Assembly: GCA_045110315.1 (NCBI GenBank)
Contig: JBGCFY010000328.1
Location: 1 to 5,061, forward strand
DNA: 5,061 nt
Source: CALFBG01 sp045110315
GTDB taxonomy: Bacteria > Bacteroidota > Bacteroidia > Chitinophagales > Saprospiraceae
Direction of reading: 5' to 3'
Part shown: positions 1-5,061 of the stretch, in pieces
Numbering within the stretch: position 1 is the stretch's first letter
Layout: each line of letters begins with the position of its first letter
Program-made: the position numbers and the translations under genes
The notes under the pieces: generated by a model
The model's database searches: none
Seen by the model: the letters and a program-made list of their open reading frames with translations, nothing else
What the model was told of the DNA's origin: nothing

Positions 1-1
1 A

Positions 2-208
2 TTGAGTACTAACGACGTTAAGACGGCTTGTCAAACGGCTTGTCCTACGGAAGCTTTAATTTTTGGAGACATCAACGATAAAAAGTCAGACGTTTACAAA
101 AAAATTAATGCACCCTTGACTTACGTAGCATTAGAAGAAATTAATACGCAATCATCGGTTCGATACGGTGCGAAAATTATTAACAGAGATGATAGCTTAA
201 TGGCTTAA
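2..208 (+). CDS. actB: ActB C-terminal end (alternative complex III iron-sulfur subunit), 5'-truncated by window edge
   Basis: Only the last 68 codons are present; the reading frame is open to the left edge, so the TTG at base 2 is an internal codon and not a start. ActB is normally a protein of roughly 1000 residues: a molybdopterin-oxidoreductase-like part that lacks the cofactor, followed by a ferredoxin-like part with several iron-sulfur clusters. It sits on the periplasmic face and carries electrons from quinol oxidation towards the haem subunits. What is seen here is the motif CQTACPTEA (visible residues 10-18), a CxxxCP signature typical of the last cluster ligands in NrfC/PsrB-like ferredoxin subunits, followed by IFGD and a C-terminal SSVRYGAKIINRDD stretch that fits this family's ending. 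The downstream actC, 62 bases away, fixes the assignment as ActB rather than another four-cluster protein. The subunit identity is therefore family- and context-based. Confidence 0.9.
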   Translation: MSTNDVKTACQTACPTEALIFGDINDKKSDVYKKINAPLTYVALEEINTQSSVRYGAKIINRDDSLMA

Positions 209-270
209 TTCCTTTGTGATTATCATGTATAATAAGGAGTGTTGCTCCAACTGAAAATAAAAATTAAATT

Positions 271-1692
271 ATGAGTGCAGGTGTTTCTCCAATTCGAGAG
301 CCCTTAATAGAAGGCGGAAAATCATACCACCAGATTACAGAAGATCTAGTGGGACCTACGGAAAAAGTGCCAGGGTTTTCTTGGATACTTTGTATGGCAA
401 TCTCTCTTGGTCTGTTTACCTTAGGCATCGTTTCTATCTTTTGGACGATTTTCTTCGGAATTGGTACTTGGGATTTGAATAGAACGATTGGCTGGGGTTG
501 GGATATTACCAACTTCGTTTGGTGGATCGGAATTGGTCACGCGGGAACCTTAATCTCGGCAATTTTATTACTGTTTAGACAAAAATGGCGTACAGGGGTA
601 AACCGGGCAGCGGAAGCGATGACGATTTTTGCCGTAATGTGTGCGGGACTTTTCCCTGTCATTCACATGGGTAGAGTCTGGTTAGCCTTCTTTATCTTCC
701 CTTATCCAAATACACGTGGACCATTATGGGTAAACTTCAACTCTCCTTTACTGTGGGATGTATTTGCGATTAGTACTTACTTTACGGTATCTCTTTTATT
801 CTGGTATACGGGTTTAGTACCTGATTTTGCGACGGTAAGAGACCGTGCTTCAGGAATTCGTAAGAAAATCTATAGCTTTTTATCTTTTGGATGGACGGGA
901 TCAGCGAAGCACTGGCAACGGTGGGAATCTTTATCTTTAGTACTTGCCGGATTAGCAACACCTTTAGTACTTTCTGTACACACGATTGTAAGTTTTGATT
1001 TCGCCACTTCGGTAATTCCAGGATGGCACACTACTATTTTCCCTCCTTACTTCGTAGCAGGAGCGATTTTCTCTGGTTTTGCGATGGTACTTACGCTGAT
1101 GATCATTACTCGAAAAGCATTAAATCTTGAAGAATACATTACGTTACAACACGTAGAGTCTATGAATAAAGTCATCTTGGCTACGGGATCAATCGTAGGG
1201 GTGGCTTACTTAACTGAATTATTTATTTCTTGGTACTCTGGTTACATTTATGAGCAATTTGCTTTCTATAATCGAGCGGCAGGAATCTATTGGTGGTCTT
1301 ACTTCGGTATGATGTTCTGTAATGTGATTTCTCCTCAATTCTTCTGGAGCAAGAAATTAAGAAGAAATATTACCTTTACTTTCTTCATGTCCATCTTTAT
1401 CAACATCGGAATGTGGTTTGAGCGATTTGTAATTATCGCTACTACTTTAGCAAGAGACTATTTACCATCAAGCTGGAGTTACTATACACCAACTTGGGTA
1501 GAAATGGGAATTTATATCGGAACATTTGGTTTATTCTTCGTCCTTTACTTACTCTTTAGTCGAGTTGCGCCAGTAGTTGCCGTAGCGGAAGTAAAAAGTA
1601 TTTTGAAAACGGCAGGAGATCAGTACGTAGGTGCGAATGCAACGCATACTCATCACGATAGACAAGAAACAGCTACGCACATTAACGATTAA
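271..1692 (+). CDS. actC: ActC, NrfD/PsrC-like membrane subunit of alternative complex III (quinol oxidation)
   Basis: This 473-residue integral membrane protein is the NrfD/PsrC-like subunit that carries the quinol-oxidising site of ACIII and contacts the ActB iron-sulfur subunit. Ten hydrophobic segments can be picked out, at about residues 38-63, 81-102, 112-130, 164-182, 219-240, 257-279, 299-320, 338-355, 368-390 and 409-430. Basic loops (RQKWRTGVNR at 103-112, RKK at 197-199, KKLRR at 361-365) alternate so that both termini are predicted cytoplasmic. Polar residues in or near helices that are candidates for quinol or proton handling include H132 (VIHMGR), D163 (LLWDVF), H237 and D243 (HTIVSFDFA) and E384-R385 (WFERF); which of them act cannot be shown here. 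The length is normal for the family. An in-frame TAA at 265-267 rules out any longer start. The leader lacks a well-placed Shine-Dalgarno site. The tail (459-470) is histidine-rich. The product is also annotated as quinol:cytochrome c oxidoreductase quinone-binding subunit 1 or 'polysulfide reductase NrfD'. Confidence 0.95.
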   Translation: MSAGVSPIREPLIEGGKSYHQITEDLVGPTEKVPGFSWILCMAISLGLFTLGIVSIFWTIFFGIGTWDLNRTIGWGWDITNFVWWIGIGHAGTLISAILLLFRQKWRTGVNRAAEAMTIFAVMCAGLFPVIHMGRVWLAFFIFPYPNTRGPLWVNFNSPLLWDVFAISTYFTVSLLFWYTGLVPDFATVRDRASGIRKKIYSFLSFGWTGSAKHWQRWESLSLVLAGLATPLVLSVHTIVSFDFATSVIPGWHTTIFPPYFVAGAIFSGFAMVLTLMIITRKALNLEEYITLQHVESMNKVILATGSIVGVAYLTELFISWYSGYIYEQFAFYNRAAGIYWWSYFGMMFCNVISPQFFWSKKLRRNITFTFFMSIFINIGMWFERFVIIATTLARDYLPSSWSYYTPTWVEMGIYIGTFGLFFVLYLLFSRVAPVVAVAEVKSILKTAGDQYVGANATHTHHDRQETATHIND

Positions 1693-1742
1693 ACCATTAA
1701 TAGACATTAATTTTAGGAAGAATTTCACAATCATCTTATTAT

Positions 1743-2273
1743 ATGAAAAAGCAAAATAAAGAAGTTCTCTACGGCTTATACAATGATGAAGAGATTATGT
1801 TGGACGCGATCAAAGTAGCCAATAAGGATCATTTAGACATCATGGACGTTTATACGCCATTCCCCGTACACGGTTTAGATCCGTTGTTGGGCTTAGAAGA
1901 ATCTCGCTTGCACATCGCTGGTTTCGTTTACGGTGCATTAGGTACCTTAACTGCCTTTGGATTTATGACATGGGTATTTACGAGAGATTGGCCGATTATC
2001 TTTGGAGGTAAGCCTTACTTCTCCGCACCAGCTTTTATTCCAATTACTTTTGAGTTGACAGTTTTATTTTCAGCCATTGGTATGGTTGTCAGTTTTTATA
2101 CGGTTTGCGGATTAGGACCCGGTACCGAAAATCCTACTTTGGATGATCGAATTACGGATGACAAATTTTGTATCGCTTTCGATACGGCAGCCTATTCTAA
2201 AGATCAATTAAGTAAATTGAAAGACTTCTTTAAGCAAACAGGAGCGGAAGAAGTTAACACCAAAATGATATAA
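1743..2273 (+). CDS. actD: ActD, DUF3341-type membrane subunit of alternative complex III
   Basis: This 176-residue protein is the small ActD subunit, which packs against the membrane core of ACIII; it binds no known cofactor and its exact role is unsettled. The N-terminal soluble part (about 1-56) begins with VLYGLYNDEEIMLDAI and ends in the family signature YTPFPVHGLDPLLG at 37-50. Two hydrophobic helices follow, at about 57-78 and 102-124, joined by a loop containing DWPIIFGGKPYFSAPAFIP (82-100), also typical of the family. The C-terminal soluble part (125-176) contains DDRITDDKFCIAFD and a short helix-like segment. With two helices the termini lie on the same side, expected to be the cytoplasm. 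The length is ordinary for DUF3341 proteins. It starts 50 bases after actC and ends 24 bases before actE, which supports cotranscription. A purine-rich AGGAAG at 1715-1720 is 22 bases upstream of the ATG, too far to be a normal ribosome-binding site. Confidence 0.94.
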   Translation: MKKQNKEVLYGLYNDEEIMLDAIKVANKDHLDIMDVYTPFPVHGLDPLLGLEESRLHIAGFVYGALGTLTAFGFMTWVFTRDWPIIFGGKPYFSAPAFIPITFELTVLFSAIGMVVSFYTVCGLGPGTENPTLDDRITDDKFCIAFDTAAYSKDQLSKLKDFFKQTGAEEVNTKMI

Positions 2274-2297
2274 TTTCAATTTAGAAATACCACGATA

Positions 2298-3197
2298 ATG
2301 AATAAAAAAATCAATCATATCCTCGCTTTTACAGCTATCTGTTTTGCTGTTATATTTAGTGCGTGTTCTCCTCCTACTGGTAATGAAACGGGAACGGAAT
2401 ACATGCCTGACATGGGGCACTCAGTCGCTTACGAAGCAAATTATTACGATTACTACTATTATAATACTTTTGGTACGGAAGACGAATACTATCGTTTTGC
2501 ACAACCTCGTAAGCCCGTCGCTGGAACTATTCCAAGAGGAATGGCTGGCACAAAAGCAGCGAACACTACCGGTAGAGGTATTTCTGTTCCAATGAATGGA
2601 AGTGTGCCTTATTATTATACAGATACAGAAGAAGAGCGTACGCGTGCGATGGCTGAAATTATCAATAATCCTTATCCGATCACGGAAGATGGTTTAGTAC
2701 GAGCTAAAGATCTCTATAATATCAACTGTGGTATTTGCCACGGTGAAAAAGGAGACGGTAATGGTTATTTAGTAGCGGAGGAAAATATCAATGCTAAATA
2801 TCCTGCACAACCTGCCATCTTAATCAACGAAGAATTTACGAATGCTTCTAACGGTCGACTTTACCACGCTATCATGTATGGTAAAAACGTAATGGGAGGA
2901 TATGCCGATAAGTTATCTTACGAAGAGAGATGGCAAGTGATTCACTATATCCGTGGATTACAAGCAAAAGAATACAAGAAAAAATACAATGAGCAAGAAA
3001 ATACGCTCAACGCGATTGACGTACCGGGTAGTACCGTACCTTCACCAATCGCACCAGAAATCATGAATCCACAGGCAATTGCGCCTTCGACCACAGATGT
3101 AACACATCCTGAAGGAGCAAACCATGATCATGAAGGTGACCATAAGCACGAAGGTGATCACAAAGATGGCGCACACACGAGTGGGAGCGGTCATTAA
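2298..3197 (+). CDS. actE: ActE, mono-haem cytochrome c lipoprotein subunit of alternative complex III
   Basis: This 299-residue protein is the periplasmic mono-haem cytochrome c subunit of ACIII, which helps pass electrons out of the complex. Residues 1-22 form a signal peptide ending in the lipobox FSAC, so C23 should be lipidated. The following SPPTGNET lacks the acidic cluster used as a surface-export signal in this phylum, so anchoring facing the periplasm is inferred. A Tyr-rich segment follows (EYMPDMGHSVAYEANYY then DYYYYN, 34-56), a pattern I associate with ActE. The haem site is CGICH at 144-148 (bases 2727-2741), followed by GEKGDGNG; M199 in GKNVMGGY is the likely distal ligand, and the class I cytochrome c fold closes with YEERWQVIHYIRGLQ. 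From about residue 230 the protein is a low-complexity linker rich in Pro and Ala, then a histidine-rich tail (270-299) containing a tandem HEGDHK repeat. The start is the only sensible one ahead of the signal peptide. Confidence 0.94.
   Translation: MNKKINHILAFTAICFAVIFSACSPPTGNETGTEYMPDMGHSVAYEANYYDYYYYNTFGTEDEYYRFAQPRKPVAGTIPRGMAGTKAANTTGRGISVPMNGSVPYYYTDTEEERTRAMAEIINNPYPITEDGLVRAKDLYNINCGICHGEKGDGNGYLVAEENINAKYPAQPAILINEEFTNASNGRLYHAIMYGKNVMGGYADKLSYEERWQVIHYIRGLQAKEYKKKYNEQENTLNAIDVPGSTVPSPIAPEIMNPQAIAPSTTDVTHPEGANHDHEGDHKHEGDHKDGAHTSGSGH
3129..3164 (+). repeat. Tandem 18-base repeat encoding HEGDHK twice in the ActE tail
   Basis: Two adjacent 18-base units (3129-3146 and 3147-3164) each encode HEGDHK, ActE residues 278-283 and 284-289. 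They match at 14 of 18 bases. The four differences (CAT/CAC, GAC/GAT, CAT/CAC, AAG/AAA) all fall at third codon positions and are all synonymous. This looks like an old in-frame duplication whose histidine and acidic spacing has been kept at protein level. Confidence 0.8.
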
Positions 3198-3221
3198 AAA
3201 TAAATTAGGTTAAACAAACGA

Positions 3222-3262
3222 TTAAAATTCATTCAACCAAAAAAGGAAAGGTTGAATTTTAA
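3222..3262 (+). other. Imperfect hairpin between actE and actF (possible processing or attenuation element)
   Basis: In the 84-base gap between actE and actF an inverted repeat can fold. TTAAAATT (3222-3229) pairs with AATTTTAA (3255-3262) and CAACC (3234-3238) pairs with GGTTG (3250-3254), leaving a four-base bulge on the left and an 11-base A-rich loop. A competing continuous 8-base stem, ATTCAACC (3231-3238) with GGTTGAAT (3250-3257), is also possible and is followed by only a few T residues. The weak GC content and short T run make a strong terminator unlikely. A partial terminator, mRNA end-stabiliser or chance structure are all open. Confidence 0.35.
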
Positions 3263-3281
3263 GCCAATAAATTAATAACAG

Positions 3282-4628
3282 ATGAATCAATTTACATTTG
3301 AAGGAAAGCAAAAGACGGTGCTAGGACTATTTATGTTACTCGGTCTAGTTTGCATGGGGCTTACCTATATAACTGATGATGAATTGCATACCCGATTTTG
3401 GTCTAACTTTTTGCACAATACTGTTTTCTTTACAGGAATTGCATTCGTATCCACTTTTGTAATGGCTGCTTTTACTTCTGCTTACGCAGGATGGCATACT
3501 ATTTTTAGAAGAATCTGGGAAGCTTATTCTCTCTTCTTAATTGTTGGATTGGCACTTTTAATGGTCCTTATCGGTGGTGTATGGTTACATTATCATCATT
3601 TATATCACTGGACAGACGTTACTGCTTTGCACCCATATGTTAATGATGCTGGCGTATATTCTGATGTTATCAAGGAAGGTTTCAAAGAGAATCCTAACTA
3701 TGATGTAATCTTAGGTGGTAAATCTTCTTTCTTGAATAAATACTGGTATACTTTCGGAACAATTATCACGGTAGGTGTTTGGTACTTATTTGCACAACGG
3801 TTGAGAAGCCTTTCTTTGAGTGAAGATGAAAATGGTGATACTTCTTACAGCCACCACAAGAAAATTAAATTTGTTTCTGCGGTATTCTTACCGATTGCTG
3901 CATTTTCTAGTGCTGCAATGATCTGGCAATGGGTCATGTCTTTGGATGCACACTGGTATAGTACAATGTTTGCTTGGTATGCAACGGCAAGTTGGTTTGT
4001 ATCGGCTTTAGCCTTAACGATATTGATGATTATTTATTTAAAATCAAAAGGGTATTTAGAAGAATTAACAGGAGAACACATCCACGATTTAGGAAAATAT
4101 ATGTTCGCCTTTAGTGTATTCTGGACTTACTTGTGGTTTTCTCAATATATGTTGATTTGGTACGCAAACAATGGAGAAGAAACGGTTTATTTCCATACAA
4201 GAATGAGACAATATCCTGTTTTGTTTTATGGTAACTTAATTATGAACTTCGCCTTACCTTTCCTCATCTTGATGAGAAACGAAACAAAACGAAAATTTGG
4301 TACCGTTGGTTTTACGGCAGCACTTGTATTCTTTGCACACTGGTTTGATTTTTTCCAAATGATTAAGCCTAGTGCACGAATTAACGCAGAGCACGCAATG
4401 CATGCACATCACAGTGCCGGTGGTCACGATCACGAAGCGGGTGGACACGCAGTAGATGCTGGTCACCAGTTCTTAATGGGTTTTGACTTTCCTGGGTTTT
4501 TAGATATTGGTACTTTTTTAGGGTTTGCAGCTTTGTTTATTTTCTTCGCATTCACTAAAATGGCACAAGCTTCCTTAATCCCTAAAAATGATCCTTATTT
4601 AGGAGAGAGTTTACATCACCATGTGTAA
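3282..4628 (+). CDS. actF: ActF, second NrfD-like membrane subunit of alternative complex III
   Basis: This 448-residue integral membrane protein is ActF, the second ten-helix NrfD-like subunit of ACIII, related in fold to ActC; databases often call it quinol:cytochrome c oxidoreductase quinone-binding subunit 2. Hydrophobic segments lie at about 13-31, 46-66, 83-103, 157-171, 197-218, 237-253, 273-293, 311-330, 341-360 and 407-425. Basic loops (RRIW at 76-79, HHKKIK at 191-196, KSKG at 254-257, ETKRK at 334-338) predict cytoplasmic termini. The loop after helix 3 opens with a His cluster (WLHYHHLYHW, 101-110), and W281, Y283 and N296-N297 lie in the well-formed helix 7 region. The predicted periplasmic loop between helices 9 and 10 has an insert with eight histidines between 371 and 395 (HAMHAHH, GGHDHEAGGH), and the protein ends in HHHV. 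Length is normal for the family. The gene follows actE by 84 bases and precedes coxB by 85. A purine-rich AAAGGAAAGG at 3242-3251 is about 30 bases from the ATG, too far for a normal ribosome-binding site. Confidence 0.94.
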   Translation: MNQFTFEGKQKTVLGLFMLLGLVCMGLTYITDDELHTRFWSNFLHNTVFFTGIAFVSTFVMAAFTSAYAGWHTIFRRIWEAYSLFLIVGLALLMVLIGGVWLHYHHLYHWTDVTALHPYVNDAGVYSDVIKEGFKENPNYDVILGGKSSFLNKYWYTFGTIITVGVWYLFAQRLRSLSLSEDENGDTSYSHHKKIKFVSAVFLPIAAFSSAAMIWQWVMSLDAHWYSTMFAWYATASWFVSALALTILMIIYLKSKGYLEELTGEHIHDLGKYMFAFSVFWTYLWFSQYMLIWYANNGEETVYFHTRMRQYPVLFYGNLIMNFALPFLILMRNETKRKFGTVGFTAALVFFAHWFDFFQMIKPSARINAEHAMHAHHSAGGHDHEAGGHAVDAGHQFLMGFDFPGFLDIGTFLGFAALFIFFAFTKMAQASLIPKNDPYLGESLHHHV

Positions 4629-4669
4629 GAACAATTCTTGAAAATTATTGTTTATTATTAAAGAGTTAA

Positions 4670-4687
4670 TGAGCGTATTTTCGCTTA
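4670..4687 (+). other. Short weak hairpin between actF and coxB
   Basis: The 85-base gap between actF and coxB contains TGAGCG (4670-4675), able to pair with CGCTTA (4682-4687) through one G:U pair around a six-base TATTTT loop. There is no T run after it, so it does not look like an intrinsic terminator. It may be a chance structure or an mRNA-processing element separating the ACIII and oxidase parts of the transcript. Confidence 0.2.
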
Positions 4688-4713
4688 ATATAAGTAACTA
4701 AAGTAGAAGAGAA

Positions 4714-5061
4714 ATGACAATCTTAATTATTACACTCTGCTTAATTCTAGCTGCTGTTTTGCTGGTCCAACTCGGGAAACTGAGTGACCTGTCTACAAAA
4801 CTAAAGGGAGAGGTAGAGTCAGAAGAAGAATCGAATAGTTGGAACGCAAATCTTGGAATGGTTTTTATGCCACTTTTCTTGATTGCCTGTGTAGCTTCTG
4901 CGTTCTATTACAAAAATTCAATGTTGGGTTACGGTCCTCACGAGGCTGCTTCAGCACACGGTAGTTCTTTGGATAGTTTATTCAACGTCACATTAGCGTG
5001 TACTGGTATTGTATTTATTCTTACTCAAATTTTACTCTTTGTTTTTGCTTACCAATATCAA
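4714..5061 (+). CDS. coxB: CoxB, cytochrome c oxidase subunit II, N-terminal part (3'-truncated by window edge)
   Basis: An open frame of 116 codons starts at the ATG at 4714 and runs off the right edge without a stop. It matches the N-terminal membrane part of cytochrome c oxidase subunit II, which accepts electrons from cytochrome c at a CuA centre and passes them to haem a in subunit I. Three hydrophobic segments are seen: 2-20, 47-66 and 89-112. The last two, with HGSSLDSLFNVTL before the final helix and ILLFVFAYQYQ at its end, correspond to the canonical subunit II hairpin. The first is an additional N-terminal segment joined by an acidic linker (KGEVESEEES, 31-40). It lacks a basic N-terminus, a cleavage motif or a good lipobox (C9 is preceded by L), so a retained membrane helix is more likely than a signal peptide. 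The CuA domain lies beyond the window. The leader has a purine-rich AGAAGAGAA directly before the start. Position right after actF is typical for Bacteroidota. Confidence 0.88.
   Translation, partial: MTILIITLCLILAAVLLVQLGKLSDLSTKLKGEVESEEESNSWNANLGMVFMPLFLIACVASAFYYKNSMLGYGPHEAASAHGSSLDSLFNVTLACTGIVFILTQILLFVFAYQYQ

Noticed and set aside
213..233. Promoter-like TTTG (213-216) and TATAAT (228-233) in the actB-actC gap
   Set aside because: The spacing between them is only 11 bases, and the Bacteroidota -7 consensus TAnnTTTG is missing, so a promoter is not supported.
225..254. Nine-codon mini-ORF (MYNKECCSN) before actC
   Set aside because: It is too short to judge, and has no sign of translation or leader-peptide attenuation such as a following terminator pair.
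264..512. Minus-strand open frame of 82 codons
   Set aside because: It lies antisense to the start of actC, has no recognisable domain, and is explained by the strongly supported coding frame opposite.
1695..1710. Direct repeat CATTAA spaced by ten bases in the actC-actD gap
   Set aside because: Six-base AT-rich repeats are common by chance, and no other operator-like symmetry is present.
1549..1734. Minus-strand open frame over the actC end, with similar ones at 2208-2420 and 4254-4466
   Set aside because: They are antisense to well-supported genes, show no domain or signal, and have no independent context.
2442..2465. Low-complexity TAT/TAC-rich tract in actE
   Set aside because: It encodes the Tyr-rich stretch that I consider typical of ActE and is therefore coding and not a microsatellite or regulatory tract.
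2344..2595. Second plus-strand frame of 83 codons inside actE
   Set aside because: It is out of frame within actE, whose signal peptide, haem motif and length are all intact; its composition is that of a frame-shifted Tyr-rich region.
4630..4652. Inverted repeat AACAAT/ATTGTT just after the actF stop
   Set aside because: The six-pair AT-rich stem with an 11-base loop is too weak for a terminator and is expected by chance here.
4676..4683. TATTTTCG resembling the Bacteroidota -7 element TAnnTTTG before coxB
   Set aside because: It has one mismatch and no TTTG or TTG at the expected distance upstream; it is also the loop of a weak hairpin in AT-rich sequence.

Overview
This window is the middle of a respiratory-chain operon from a member of the Bacteroidota. 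All recognisable genes are on the + strand: the last 68 codons of actB, then complete actC, actD, actE and actF, then the first 116 codons of coxB, which runs off the right edge. Together they encode most of alternative complex III (ACIII, the quinol:cytochrome c oxidoreductase unrelated to cytochrome bc1) and the start of the aa3-type cytochrome c oxidase that receives its electrons. The gene order actB-C-D-E-F-coxB, the AT-rich sequence, the AT-rich leaders without well-placed Shine-Dalgarno sites, and the protein signatures all fit the Bacteroidota. I cannot name the family or genus from the sequence alone.

Layout: 2-208, C-terminal end of ActB with the last cysteines of an iron-sulfur ferredoxin-like module; 271-1692, ActC, an NrfD/PsrC-like ten-helix membrane subunit; 1743-2273, ActD, a DUF3341-type subunit with two helices; 2298-3197, ActE, a mono-haem cytochrome c lipoprotein; 3282-4628, ActF, the second NrfD-like ten-helix subunit; 4714 to the right end, CoxB (oxidase subunit II), cut before its CuA domain. 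The gaps are 62, 50, 24, 84 and 85 bases, consistent with one transcript. The promoter probably lies upstream of the window. No RNA gene, mobile element, CRISPR array or credible minus-strand gene is visible.

Working model, from established knowledge of ACIII: quinol is oxidised in the membrane subunit ActC, electrons pass through the ActB iron-sulfur clusters and the haems of ActA (upstream, not in the window) and ActE, and then reach cytochrome c oxidase, with which ACIII can form a supercomplex. The shared operon with coxB fits that coupling.

This is a known system, not an undescribed one. The features most worth a second look are histidine-rich extensions on three subunits (ActC tail, ActE tail, and an ActF loop plus tail), two of them predicted to be periplasmic and encoded just before the copper-binding oxidase subunit; an 18-base tandem duplication in the ActE tail whose copies differ only at synonymous positions; an imperfect hairpin between actE and actF; and an apparent extra N-terminal membrane segment on CoxB.
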